Positions 17,671-26,126 of a DNA stretch of 63,820 bases are shown here, one piece after another. Positions within the stretch are counted from its first letter, which is position 1. The number at the start of each line of letters is the position of its first letter. The notes beneath the pieces were generated by a model. The model worked only from the letters and a program-made list of their open reading frames with translations, was not told the DNA's origin and ran no database searches. The translations under genes and the position numbers were made by a program. The stretch comes from Mycobacterium sp. 852002-40037_SCH5390672 (GTDB taxonomy: Bacteria; Actinomycetota; Actinomycetes; Mycobacteriales; Mycobacteriaceae), in the NCBI RefSeq assembly GCF_001665875.1, contig NZ_LZTA01000025.1, positions 1 to 63,820 on the forward strand, given 5' to 3'.

Positions 17671-18978
17671 GTGAGCCTCAAGACGGGTCCCAGGAAAGGC
17701 CTGGCGCCGCGGACTAACGGGACACCCCCGCCCGACATCCCGCTCGCAGACATCCACCTCGAGTCGCTGGACTTCTGGGAGTTGGACGACGACTTTCGCG
17801 ACGGCGCGTTCGCCACCCTGCGCCGCGAGGCGCCGATCTCGTTCTGGTCCGCGATCGAGTACGAGGGGTTTGAACCGGGCGACGGCCATTGGGCGCTGAC
17901 CAAACATGACGACGTGTTTTTCGCGAGCCGCCACCCGGACATCTTCAGCTCCAGCCCCAACATCACGATCAACGACAACACGCCGGAGATCAGCGAATAC
18001 TTCGGCTCGATGATCGTGCTCGACGATCCGCGACACCAGCGGCTGCGCTCGATCGTCAGCCGCGCGTTCACCCCGAAAGTGGTGGCCCGCATCGAGGCCT
18101 CGGTCCGCGAGCGGGCCCGCCGATTGGTCGCATCGCTGATCGCCAAGCATCCCGACGGGGAGGCCGAGCTGGTCAGCGAGCTCGCCGGTCCGCTGCCCCT
18201 GCAGGTCATCTGCGACATGATGGGCATCCCCGAAGAGGACCATCAACGCATATTCCATTGGACCAACGTGATTCTCGGGTTCGGCGACCCGGACCTGGCC
18301 ACGGATTTCGCCGAGTTCCTTCAGGTGTCGATGGACATCGGGGCCTATGCCAGCGCGCTGGCCGAGGACCGGCGGTCCAACCACCACGACGATCTGACCA
18401 CCAGCCTGGTGGAAGCCGAGGTCGACGGGGAACGGCTGTCCTCCACGGAGATCGCGTCGTTCTTCATCCTGCTGGTGGTGGCCGGCAACGAGACGACGCG
18501 CAATGCGATCAGCCACGGTGTGTTGGCCCTGTCCCGCTATCCCGCCGAGCGGGAGAGGTGGTGGTCCAACTTCGACCGCCTCACCCCCACCGCCGTCGAG
18601 GAGATCGTGCGGTGGGCCTCCCCGGTGGTGTACATGCGGCGCACCTTGACCCGGGACTTCAAGCTCAGCGGCACCAAGATGAAGGCCGGCGACAAGGCCA
18701 CGCTGTGGTACAACTCGGCCAACCGCGACGAGTCGACCTTCCAGGATCCCTGGGCTTTCGATGTGGCGCGCACCCCCAATCCGCACTTCGGCTTCGGCGG
18801 TGGCGGTGCCCATTTCTGCCTGGGCGCCAACCTGGCTCGTCGTGAGATCAGGGTCGTCTTCGACGAATTGCGCCGCGAGATACCCGACATCGTCGCGACG
18901 GACGAACCCGCGCGGCTGCTGTCTCAGTTCATCCACGGCATCAAAACCCTGCCGGTGGCCTGGACTCCGCCGCGGTAG
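17671..18978 (+). CDS. cyp124: cytochrome P450 CYP124-type omega-hydroxylase
   Basis: A 435-residue P450. The oxygen-activating I-helix motif is AGNETTR, the K-helix is EEIVRW, and the heme-thiolate loop is FGFGGGGAHFCLG. The whole sequence matches M. tuberculosis CYP124A1 as I remember it (Rv2266), which omega-hydroxylates methyl-branched fatty acids and alcohols and the side chains of cholesterol and cholestenone. The GTG start at 17671 is preceded by AAGGAGG at 17659-17665. Downstream lies a perfect 30-bp palindrome that controls or separates the next gene. Confidence 0.93.
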   Translation: MSLKTGPRKGLAPRTNGTPPPDIPLADIHLESLDFWELDDDFRDGAFATLRREAPISFWSAIEYEGFEPGDGHWALTKHDDVFFASRHPDIFSSSPNITINDNTPEISEYFGSMIVLDDPRHQRLRSIVSRAFTPKVVARIEASVRERARRLVASLIAKHPDGEAELVSELAGPLPLQVICDMMGIPEEDHQRIFHWTNVILGFGDPDLATDFAEFLQVSMDIGAYASALAEDRRSNHHDDLTTSLVEAEVDGERLSSTEIASFFILLVVAGNETTRNAISHGVLALSRYPAERERWWSNFDRLTPTAVEEIVRWASPVVYMRRTLTRDFKLSGTKMKAGDKATLWYNSANRDESTFQDPWAFDVARTPNPHFGFGGGGAHFCLGANLARREIRVVFDELRREIPDIVATDEPARLLSQFIHGIKTLPVAWTPPR

Positions 18979-19026
18979 TCGGTCGCACACCGAGTTCGCC
19001 TCTGTCCGAAGGCATACCGCCTTCTC

Positions 19027-19056
19027 GAATCCGCTAGCGCATGCGCTAGCGGATTC
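19027..19056. repeat. 30-bp perfect palindrome, copy 2 (upstream of SnoaL-like gene)
   Basis: Both half-sites read GAATCCGCTAGCGCA on their own strand, with 15 of 15 positions matching and no spacer. It lies 48 bases after the cyp124 stop and 18 bases before the GTG of the SnoaL-like gene, so a protein bound here would block the promoter of that gene. It is the best copy of a four-member family in this window. Confidence 0.85.
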
Positions 19057-19074
19057 CAGGCTTACGCTGACCAC

Positions 19075-19617
19075 GTGACCATTCCCGCGTTTCCCGCTGC
19101 TGAGGTGCTGGCCGCCCGCCAGAAACTCGTGCTCGACCACTTCCACGACGAGGTCCGCCAAGCCTGGGATGACGTCTTGTCGACCTTCCCGCATCCGCGC
19201 TACGAGCTGATCCCCCAGATGCTCGTGCACGACGGCGATGAAGCGGTGCGCGACTATTACGCCTACACGCGGACCGCATTCCCCGACCAGGACCACGAAA
19301 TCATCGCGCTGCGCCACAGCGCCGACGCGGTGATCGTCGAATTCTGGCTGATGGGCACGCACCGCGGTTACCTGGGCAAGGTCCCGCCCACGGGCAGCCG
19401 GTTCCGGGTCCGCATGAGCGCGTACTTCGTTTTCGACGACACGGAAACGCTTGTCTGCGAACGCATTTACTTCGACACGCTGACCATGATCAAGCAGCTT
19501 TTGGGCGGGCTGGACATGAAGAAGCCGGCGAACTGGTGGCTGGCCGCGCGCTGCCTGCGCGGATTCCTGTCGATGTCGTCGGACAAACCCGACCCGGCGC
19601 TGACCGACACCCCCTAA
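19075..19617 (+). CDS. SnoaL-like (NTF2-fold) protein
   Basis: A 180-residue protein of the SnoaL/ester-cyclase type with an alpha+beta cone fold. Recognisable segments are VRDYYAYTRTAFPDQDHEI and GTHRGYLGKVPPTGSRFRVR, followed by ERIYFDTLTMIKQLLGG at the end of the fold. Members act on polyketides or steroids, or are only binding proteins; no catalytic assignment is possible here. GTG start at 19075. It sits between cyp124 and a Baeyer-Villiger-type oxidase, suggesting a lipid or sterol route, and its promoter carries the best 30-bp palindrome. Confidence 0.8.
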   Translation: MTIPAFPAAEVLAARQKLVLDHFHDEVRQAWDDVLSTFPHPRYELIPQMLVHDGDEAVRDYYAYTRTAFPDQDHEIIALRHSADAVIVEFWLMGTHRGYLGKVPPTGSRFRVRMSAYFVFDDTETLVCERIYFDTLTMIKQLLGGLDMKKPANWWLAARCLRGFLSMSSDKPDPALTDTP

Positions 19618-19653
19618 ACTCCACCGCTAGGGGACGGAGCAAGGGAGGCTACG

Positions 19654-20106
19654 GTGCGGGTTTCAAGCCTTCAGACGATCTGCGGCCTGACCGCTGTGGC
19701 CATGTTGGGTTCCTGCGCGATGGCCACCGCCGCCCCATTGCAGCAGGGCTCGCACACCGAAAAGTGGATCGACCTGCAGGCCGGTGAATGCGTGGCCGAC
19801 CTGCCACCGGCCGACGGGAGTCGCGTCGACGTCACCGTAGTCGATTGTGCGACAGCGCATTTAGCCGAGGTGTATCTGCGCGCTCCGATGGCCGTCGACG
19901 CCGCCATCGCCACCGTCGCCAACCGCGATTGCGCCGCCGGTTTCGCCCCGTACACCGGGCAACCCATTGACGGCGGCCGGTTTTCGATCACCTACCTCGT
20001 CGACTCGAATCAAGACCGCACCGGCGCCACCCCGACCCCGAGCACCGTCATCTGCCTGTTGCAGTCCGCCAACGGACAACCGTTGACCGGATCCGCACAC
20101 CATTGA
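19654..20106 (+). CDS. exported septum-formation-like domain protein
   Basis: A 150-residue secreted protein. A signal peptide ([14 protein letters not shown]) contains a cysteine, but it does not form a clean lipobox. The mature part has [11 protein letters not shown] and [12 protein letters not shown], the Cys-containing pattern of the septum-formation domain, with two further Cys residues ([14 protein letters not shown]) likely to make disulfides. GTG start at 19654 with GGGAGG upstream. It converges on the Baeyer-Villiger-type gene with 3 bases between stops. The same domain type recurs in two proteins at the head of the 14-gene operon. Confidence 0.72.
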   Translation: MRVSSLQTICGLTAVAMLGSCAMATAAPLQQGSHTEKWIDLQAGECVADLPPADGSRVDVTVVDCATAHLAEVYLRAPMAVDAAIATVANRDCAAGFAPYTGQPIDGGRFSITYLVDSNQDRTGATPTPSTVICLLQSANGQPLTGSAHH

Positions 20107-20109
20107 GCG

Positions 20110-21597
20110 CTAGGCGATCACGTAGTCGCTGAACGGGAACGTCGCGGCTTCCCGCACCGAGTTCAGCGTCGACGTCGGCCGCAGCAACGACGCCTCGCCG
20201 CTGGGGCTGAAGTAGTACGAGCGCGACGTGGCGCAGTTGCCGGAGTAGAACACCGAGCTGTCCAGCCGCTTGGTCATCCGCTCCATGAACCGGTCGTTGG
20301 CCTCTTCAGTCACCTCAAAGGTCGTCGCACCGCGGCGCTTGACCTCGCCGAGCAGTCGGCCTATGTGGCGCATCTGGTATTCGATGGTGTGGAAGAAGGA
20401 CAGTCCGGAGAAGGCGAACGGGCTGGCCAGGCTCAAGTAATTGGGGAAGTACGGCATGGACAAGCCCTGGTAGGCCTGGAACCTGGTCTCCCGCCACCAC
20501 TTGCCCAGGTTTCGCCCCTTGCGGCCAACCACCTCGATGGCCGGGAAGTTGGCCTCCCACAGGTCAAAGCCGGTCGCCAACACCAGGGTGTCGATGACGG
20601 TTTTACGCCCGTCGACGGTGACGATGCCGTCCGCCTCGATCCGCGCGATCGAGTTGGTCTCCAAACGCACGTGCGGCGCGCTGAAAACGCGGTAGAAGCT
20701 GTTGGAAAAGGTCGGCCGCTTGCAGCCCAGGTCGTAGTCCGGCGTCAACCTGGCGCGCAGTTCCTTGTCCCGGATCCACCGGAATCGGTTGATCTTGGCC
20801 AGGTCGGAGGCGGAAATGTTCCCCCGCCCCCGCGACTGCCGAAAATGCAGCGCCATGACGACCATGATGATCTCGAGGAGGACATCGCTCACCCACCGCA
20901 AGGCCCGCTGCGCTGCCGGCACCCGCGCGAACAGGCGTCGCATCGACGGTGAGATCGGGAAATCGAACTTGGGAATCACGTGGGTCGCGGTGCGCTGATA
21001 GACGGTCAGCTCGGCGGCCTCTTTGGCCAGCTCCGGAATGACCTGCACCGCGGACGCGCCGGTCCCGATGACCGCGATGCGCCGCCCGTCGTAGCGGTAG
21101 TCGTGGTCCCACGCGGTGGTGTGGACCACCTTGCCTTCGAAGCTCGCGACGCCCGGGATATCCGGCATGCGCGGCTGAGACAGGAATCCGGTAGCCGTGA
21201 TCAGGAAGCGGGTCGTCAGCGTTTCGCCGCCGCCCAGCGCCACTCGCCAAACCTCCGCGTCCTCGTCCCACTGGGCGCCTTCCACGGTCGTGTTGAACCG
21301 CATGTGGCGGCGCACGTCGTACTTGTCGGCGACGTCCGTGGCGTATTGCTTGACCTCGGCGCCCGGCGCGAACAGCCGTGACCAGTCCGGCTTGGGTTCG
21401 AACCAGTACGAATACGTGGTGGAGGGGATGTCGACGGCGATGCCTGGGTAGTGGTTGACATGCCAAGTGCCGCCCAAGTCGTCCTCGCGGTCGACGATGA
21501 TGAAGTTGTCAAACCCGAGGCGCTTGAGCGCAATAGCGGCGCCGATGCCGCCGAAACCCGCACCTACGATGATGGCGTCGAAACGGTCCGTGTTCAC
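20110..21597 (-). CDS. Baeyer-Villiger-type flavin monooxygenase
   Basis: A 495-residue FAD/NADPH monooxygenase. Visible are the N-terminal FAD motif GAGFGGIGAA, the type I Baeyer-Villiger fingerprint FEGKVVHTTAWDHD (F-x-G-x-x-x-H-x-x-x-W), and the NADPH motif IGTGASAVQVIPELA. LVLATGFD lies near the C-terminal end of the Rossmann fold. Enzymes of this group insert oxygen next to ketones, and several mycobacterial paralogues such as EthA activate thioamides. The substrate is not predictable; neighbours suggest a lipid or steroid ketone. Confidence 0.88.
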   Translation of the reverse strand: MNTDRFDAIIVGAGFGGIGAAIALKRLGFDNFIIVDREDDLGGTWHVNHYPGIAVDIPSTTYSYWFEPKPDWSRLFAPGAEVKQYATDVADKYDVRRHMRFNTTVEGAQWDEDAEVWRVALGGGETLTTRFLITATGFLSQPRMPDIPGVASFEGKVVHTTAWDHDYRYDGRRIAVIGTGASAVQVIPELAKEAAELTVYQRTATHVIPKFDFPISPSMRRLFARVPAAQRALRWVSDVLLEIIMVVMALHFRQSRGRGNISASDLAKINRFRWIRDKELRARLTPDYDLGCKRPTFSNSFYRVFSAPHVRLETNSIARIEADGIVTVDGRKTVIDTLVLATGFDLWEANFPAIEVVGRKGRNLGKWWRETRFQAYQGLSMPYFPNYLSLASPFAFSGLSFFHTIEYQMRHIGRLLGEVKRRGATTFEVTEEANDRFMERMTKRLDSSVFYSGNCATSRSYYFSPSGEASLLRPTSTLNSVREAATFPFSDYVIA

Positions 21598-21870
21598 AGC
21601 CTTGCTCCGTGCTACCTGTTCTCGTACTTAACGAATAATAAGCTTTCCCTAAGATACGCAACTCTAATAGTGTACGACGACAGGCGCATCCGAGCTTTGC
21701 CAGTATGTGACCTTGCCGACACCCATGTGGGACTCGGCAATCGGTCGCTCCCGACCGGTGGCCTGGCCGTTAGCTGCGCAAATCCCCGCTCGGCCGCCGG
21801 GCGCCTGCCCGCGGGCGCTGGCGGAGCGGTTGTAGTAGCTCCGAGCAAAACTCTGGCAGCTACCGGATTC
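21598..21870. other. intergenic region with a hairpin, no gene
   Basis: This 273-base gap lies between two minus-strand genes. The part next to the monooxygenase start (21598-21700) is A+T-rich for this genome and is the likely promoter of that gene. At 21835-21863 a hairpin with arms GTAGCT/AGCTAC and inner GAG/CTC lies just past the stop of the 80-residue gene and may terminate it, though it has no T-run. I see no coding sequence. Confidence 0.5.
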
Positions 21871-22113
21871 TTAATTTGTCGCCGGTCCGGCCGTCGACGT
21901 TCCTTGCAGCTGACCCAGGAACTCGTGGCATCGCCGCGCGCGCTCGGAGTCCTGAGCCATCACGTCGCTGAAGAAGGACGCGACGTCGTCCAAGCCGGCG
22001 TTCTTCGCGTCGCGCACGTACTGGCCGTAATCGTGCCCCGCCTTCAGCGAGTGATACTGAATGGAAATAAGATCGAAAGTCACGTCGTCGAAACCCGTTT
22101 CACCCGTTGCCAT
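21871..22113 (-). CDS. small conserved helical protein, unknown function
   Basis: An 80-residue protein with predicted helices and a His/Tyr-rich core: YHSLKAGHDYGQYVRDA, then FFSDVMAQDSERARRCHEFL. It resembles short mycobacterial proteins of unknown function; a four-helix or ferritin-like half is conceivable but not shown. It is not a WXG100 protein, since no W-x-G turn is present. Start at 22113 is well supported by AAAGGTGGC. It is divergent from the cutinase gene, with 234 bases between starts. Confidence 0.75.
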   Translation of the reverse strand: MATGETGFDDVTFDLISIQYHSLKAGHDYGQYVRDAKNAGLDDVASFFSDVMAQDSERARRCHEFLGQLQGTSTAGPATN

Positions 22114-22347
22114 GTCGCCACCTTTCGGACAGTGAGTGCGAAATCCGGTACTCGCGGAGTCCGGCTACCCCGAATGGACAACACCAAACGACGGCTTAAA
22201 GTGTTTTTGTAGGCAACCCGACTGCGCAATGGCGGCCTCGGTCCGATGGTGGCGACGCTGCCGCTGTCCACCGCCTGTCGCTGCGCCCCGGTATACAGGA
22301 AAACATCACGAAATGGTTGGCAACTTGACAGTTTGGGAGGGGCTTGC

Positions 22348-23106
22348 ATGGGCACTTTGGACGCCATGATCGCACGTCACATTGTTCGTTCCCTTGGTCC
22401 AGCAGTAGTCATCGCAGCGTCGGGCGTGGCCGCTTCGGCCCTGACTACATCAGTCATTCCCTCGGCCTCGGCCCAGTGTCCGGACGTGCAGGTGGTCTTC
22501 GCCCGCGGCACCGGTGAAGCCCCGGGCGTGGGCCCCACCGGTCAGGCCTTCGTCGACGCGCTGCACCAACGCGTCGGCGGACGCTCGTTCGACGTCTACC
22601 CGGTCAACTACCCCGCCAGCGACCAATGGGACACCGGCATCGAGGGCATCAGAGATGCGGGCGCACACATCAATTCAATGGCCCAGGACTGCCCCAACAC
22701 CAAGATGGTGCTCGGGGGGTACTCCCAAGGCGCGGCCGTGATGGGCTTTGTCACCTCCGCCTCGGTTCCTGACGGCGTCGACCCCAACACCGTCCCCAAA
22801 CCGTTGGCCCCCGAGGTTGCCAACCATGTCTCGTCGGTGGTGCTCTTCGGCATGCCCAACGTGCGGGCCATGAACTTCCTCGGCGAACCGCCGGTGGTCA
22901 TCGGCCCGCAGTACCAGGACAAAACCGTCAAGGTCTGCGCCACCGAGGACCCGGTCTGCTCTGACGGTCTCAACTTCGCGGCACACAACACCTACGCCGA
23001 CGACGGCGCGATGATCGACAAGGGAGTCGCCTTCGCATCCAGCCATCTCGGTCTTGGTGGGGCGGCTCCGGTCGCGGCGCCTGTGGGCGGGGGATTCGGC
23101 AGCTGA
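22348..23106 (+). CDS. secreted cutinase-family esterase/lipase (Culp)
   Basis: A 252-residue secreted hydrolase. A signal peptide runs to about SASA (residue 42), and C44 follows. The catalytic serine is S126 in GYSQGA, with D201 (TEDPVC) and H213 (AAHNTY) completing the triad. Cysteines C44/C115 and C197/C204 match the two disulfides of the cutinase-like proteins of M. tuberculosis. Such enzymes hydrolyse short-chain esters, lipids or phospholipids outside the cell. The ATG at 22348 is preceded by GGGAGGGG. It converges on the end of the 14-gene operon with 12 bases between stops. Confidence 0.9.
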   Translation: MGTLDAMIARHIVRSLGPAVVIAASGVAASALTTSVIPSASAQCPDVQVVFARGTGEAPGVGPTGQAFVDALHQRVGGRSFDVYPVNYPASDQWDTGIEGIRDAGAHINSMAQDCPNTKMVLGGYSQGAAVMGFVTSASVPDGVDPNTVPKPLAPEVANHVSSVVLFGMPNVRAMNFLGEPPVVIGPQYQDKTVKVCATEDPVCSDGLNFAAHNTYADDGAMIDKGVAFASSHLGLGGAAPVAAPVGGGFGS

Positions 23107-23118
23107 GCAACCGCTCGG

Positions 23119-24120
23119 CTAGCCGGGGATCCTGCCCAGAATCAGCTTTGTGGTGGTAAGGGCGGCTTGCTGACTGCGGTCGGCGCTGTCATTGGAGCAG
23201 GTGCCCACCTGGACAACCACATTGGCTTTGGCAGCGACGCCCTGGTTACAGAACATGCGTATCGGCGTTTGCGGCGTGTGCTCCATGGTCGTGATGCCAT
23301 CACCCGCGTCGACGGGCGGCTCCATGGGCACTGGGTACGTCGCTCCATTTGGCCAGGTCGCGTTCATGGTTGAGCCACCGCATTGACGGAAAATGGACAA
23401 GAGCTTGGTCAGCTGCGACTGGGCTGCCGGTGCGTCGCGAAATGTCGCCACCGTTTGGCCAAGAACCCACTGGTGGTAGACGTCGTGGTTGTCGGAAAAG
23501 TCGGATCCGGCGAAGCCCACGACGGCCGGAACGTCGTAGGCCTCCGGGGCGCCTGGCTCCATGATGGCCCAGCAATCGGGACGGTCGATGCGGCCACGAT
23601 GCGGGTCGGGCTCCGGCTGGTGGGCTACCGGACCCGCCTTCAGGGCCGGATCACCGGTGATGTTTTTGACATCCTCGAGGTTGGCTAACAGCCCGTCGAG
23701 ATCGGCCGGCGCGACGGTGGGTGGTGGAGGCGGCGTTGTGGTGAGCGTCGTCGTGATGGTGGTGCGGGTTGTGGTCGTGTTAGTCGCGGGTGCTGCGACC
23801 TGGGCCGTCTCGGGAAGCGTTGCCCGGACGATCAGCGCGACCACCGCCGCGGTGATGAACACATACGACAGCGTCACCCCGACCAAAGCGCGGTCGCGAC
23901 CACGCTGCCCGGTACGGCGAATCTGCGCTAATCCCAAGTGCCCCAGGATCAATCCCGCCGGGGCGAAGACGAACGCGAACACCACCGACAACGTCGCCAA
24001 TACATTGGCCTCATCACGCCGCGGGCGTGTGGGTGGCGGCTGGTGTTGTGGTTGGGAGCCTGGAGGGCCCCCACCGAACGGGTTCGGCTGAAACGAGCTG
24101 GGGCCAAACGGATTTACCAT
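23119..24120 (-). CDS. DUF4190 plus PknH-type sensor domain protein, paralogue 4 (last gene of the 14-gene operon)
   Basis: A 333-residue membrane protein. It has a Pro/Gly-rich N-terminal tail with NPF motifs (MVNPFGPSSF, NPFGGGP), then DUF4190 with two hydrophobic segments (TLSVVFAFVFAPAGLILGHL and a second around residue 95) separated by the basic loop RRTGQRGRDR. A Thr/Pro linker leads to a PknH-type extracellular sensor domain. Four cysteines are present (RPDCWAI, RQCGGS, MFCNQG, GTCSND), the number I recall for the two disulfides of the PknH sensor. There is no kinase domain, so this is an orphan sensor. Start at 24120. It is very similar to the preceding gene, separated by 4 bases. Confidence 0.82.
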   Translation of the reverse strand: MVNPFGPSSFQPNPFGGGPPGSQPQHQPPPTRPRRDEANVLATLSVVFAFVFAPAGLILGHLGLAQIRRTGQRGRDRALVGVTLSYVFITAAVVALIVRATLPETAQVAAPATNTTTTRTTITTTLTTTPPPPPTVAPADLDGLLANLEDVKNITGDPALKAGPVAHQPEPDPHRGRIDRPDCWAIMEPGAPEAYDVPAVVGFAGSDFSDNHDVYHQWVLGQTVATFRDAPAAQSQLTKLLSIFRQCGGSTMNATWPNGATYPVPMEPPVDAGDGITTMEHTPQTPIRMFCNQGVAAKANVVVQVGTCSNDSADRSQQAALTTTKLILGRIPG

Positions 24121-24124
24121 CTGC

Positions 24125-25111
24125 CTAGCCTGGGATCCTGTTGAGAACGAAGTTGACGATCGCCAGGGCGGTTTGTCTAGGCCTGTCGGCGCCGGACGTT
24201 GACCACGCGCCAACGTCGATGACCACGTTGGCTTTGGTGGCGATCGCCCGAACGCCGAAGTCGGGTGTTGGAAAGTTGGTCACGGTTTCTATGGTCGTGA
24301 TGCCGATGCCCGCATCAGAAGGCGCCTTTATGGTGACCGGGTAAGTTCGCCCGTCAGGCCAGGTCTCGTTGAGGGTTGAATCCGCGCATTGACGCCAGCT
24401 TGCCTGCAACTTCCCAAGCTGCCCATGGGCCGCCGGCGTATCGCGAAAGCTTGACACACCTTCACCGACGTCCCAGACGTTGTGAGGATCCCTAGTGTCA
24501 AAGAATGCCGACTCCGAGTAGCCAACGACGGCCGCGACGTCATACGCCTCAGGGGCGGATTCTTCCATGACGGCTAGACATTCGCTGCGGTCCAAGATGG
24601 GCCTGGCGGGATCCGCCGTGGGCCGGTGGTAGGTCGCATGAACGGTCAATCCGTCATCGGCAGTGAAGTTTTTGACGTCGTCGAGCGTAGCCAGCAGGCC
24701 ATCCATAGCGCTGGGAGCCACGGAGGGCGGCGGGGGCGGCGGTTTTGCGGTAGTGCGCGTGGTCGATGTTGCAGGTGCGGCGGTCTGAATTGAAGTCGTA
24801 TCAGGCATGACCGCCGCCACGATCAGCGCGACGACCAATGCGGTGATGAACACATACGAAAGCGTCACCCCGACCAAAGCCCGATCGCGACCGCGCTCAC
24901 CGGTGTGACGAATTTGCGCTAATCCCAAGTGCCCCAGGATCAATCCGGCCGGGGCGAAGACGAACGCGAACACCACCGACAACGTCGCCAACACATTGGC
25001 CTCGTCACGCGGCGCGGCAGCTGGTGGTTGCGGTATTGGATGCGGTCCGGACGGACCACCACCGAAAGGATTCGGCTGAAACGGGCTGGGGCCGCCAAAA
25101 GGGTTAGTCAT
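24125..25111 (-). CDS. DUF4190 plus PknH-type sensor domain protein, paralogue 3
   Basis: A 328-residue paralogue with the same plan: tail MTNPFGGPSPF...NPFGGGP, DUF4190, a Pro-rich linker, then the sensor domain. The DUF4190 part is almost identical at DNA level to the next gene downstream; a long run around 24915-24990 matches 23925-24000. That indicates a recent tandem duplication. Only one Cys pair of the sensor remains (RSECLAV and RQCADS); the second pair of paralogue 4 is absent. Start at 25111 and stop at 25116 of the upstream gene are four bases apart. Confidence 0.82.
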   Translation of the reverse strand: MTNPFGGPSPFQPNPFGGGPSGPHPIPQPPAAAPRDEANVLATLSVVFAFVFAPAGLILGHLGLAQIRHTGERGRDRALVGVTLSYVFITALVVALIVAAVMPDTTSIQTAAPATSTTRTTAKPPPPPPSVAPSAMDGLLATLDDVKNFTADDGLTVHATYHRPTADPARPILDRSECLAVMEESAPEAYDVAAVVGYSESAFFDTRDPHNVWDVGEGVSSFRDTPAAHGQLGKLQASWRQCADSTLNETWPDGRTYPVTIKAPSDAGIGITTIETVTNFPTPDFGVRAIATKANVVIDVGAWSTSGADRPRQTALAIVNFVLNRIPG

Positions 25112-25115
25112 CGGC

Positions 25116-26123
25116 TCAACTCGGGATCTTTCCCAGAATATAGTTGGCGATGTCCAGGGCGGCCTGTTGGCCACGGTCGGTGTCCACCAGCACCACGTTG
25201 ATGTCAACGAGCACATTGTTTTTCGCGACGATCGCACGATCGTTGCGCGACCGCAGCACCGGGCCCTGCGCGGTCAACACCATGGCGGTGATGCCGTTGC
25301 CGGCATCGGAGGGAACACCCATCGACACCGCGACCGGTGGCGACTGCTTACCCGGGGGCGCAAGGATGTTCATCGTCGACCCGCCACATTTGCGCCATAT
25401 CGACAACAGATTCGCCAACTGCCGTTGCGCGGCGGGCGGGTCACGGAAGGCCATGAGCACCTGCCCGGCTTCCTTGAGGGCGGGTATGTCGTGGTCGTCG
25501 ATCAGGACCAACCCGTAGTAACCGACGAGGGCCTGCGTATCGGTATTGGGAGCGCCGCCGCCCATGACCGGCCAGCATTCGGGGCGGTCCACCGAGGCGC
25601 TGTCGGAATCCGGGCCGGGCTTGAAAGTCGGCGGCAGGGCAACCAGATTGGGGTCCGCCATGAACCTTTTGACGTCATCGATAGTTGGCAACAACCCGGG
25701 TAGGCCCGTCGGCGTGACCATGGGCGCGGTCGGCGCTGAGGTGGCGCCGGTCGAGAGTGGCGCACTGGTTCGTGACGCTGTCCGAGATGAGCTGCCGTCC
25801 GGCTGCGTCGCCCACGCCACCACGGCCACCACGGCCACCGTGATAACCGCATACGAGAGCATCAAACCCACGATCGCGCGGTCGCGGCCCCGTTCGCCGG
25901 AGCGGCGTATCTGCGCCAGGCCCAGATGTCCCAGCACCGCCCCCGCGGGCGCGAAGACGAATGCGAACACCACCGAAAGCGTCGCGAAAACATTCGTGCG
26001 CGGTTGCTGTGGTGGCGGCGCGGTGTAAACCGGCGGCCCCGGCGGCATTCCGCCGAACGGAGCACCGCCATACGGATTACCACCGAATGGATTGGGCCCG
26101 AACGGCTCCTGCGGATTGGTCAT
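25116..26123 (-). CDS. DUF4190 plus PknH-type sensor domain protein, paralogue 2
   Basis: A 335-residue paralogue. The tail has EPFGPNPFGGNPYGGAPFGG, the richest repeat of the four. DUF4190 follows with the loop RRSGERGRDR, then a Ser/Thr linker and the PknH-type domain with the conserved Cys pair (RPECWPV, RKCGGS). An RHRGQQAALDIANYI-like helix ends the domain, as in the others. The residues that would form the second disulfide are missing. Start ATG at 26123, three bases downstream of the previous stop. Role probably as ligand-sensing or adaptor subunit; this is inferred. Confidence 0.82.
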   Translation of the reverse strand: MTNPQEPFGPNPFGGNPYGGAPFGGMPPGPPVYTAPPPQQPRTNVFATLSVVFAFVFAPAGAVLGHLGLAQIRRSGERGRDRAIVGLMLSYAVITVAVVAVVAWATQPDGSSSRTASRTSAPLSTGATSAPTAPMVTPTGLPGLLPTIDDVKRFMADPNLVALPPTFKPGPDSDSASVDRPECWPVMGGGAPNTDTQALVGYYGLVLIDDHDIPALKEAGQVLMAFRDPPAAQRQLANLLSIWRKCGGSTMNILAPPGKQSPPVAVSMGVPSDAGNGITAMVLTAQGPVLRSRNDRAIVAKNNVLVDINVVLVDTDRGQQAALDIANYILGKIPS

Positions 26124-26126
26124 GAC

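Noticed and set aside
21871..22113. WXG100 (EsxA-like) protein
   Set aside because: Length is close, but no W-x-G turn or partner gene is present.
23113..23122. 10-bp palindrome CGGCTAGCCG between cutinase and operon end, considered as a fifth copy of the 30-bp family
   Set aside because: It shares only the CTAG core; flanking GAA and GCG positions are missing.
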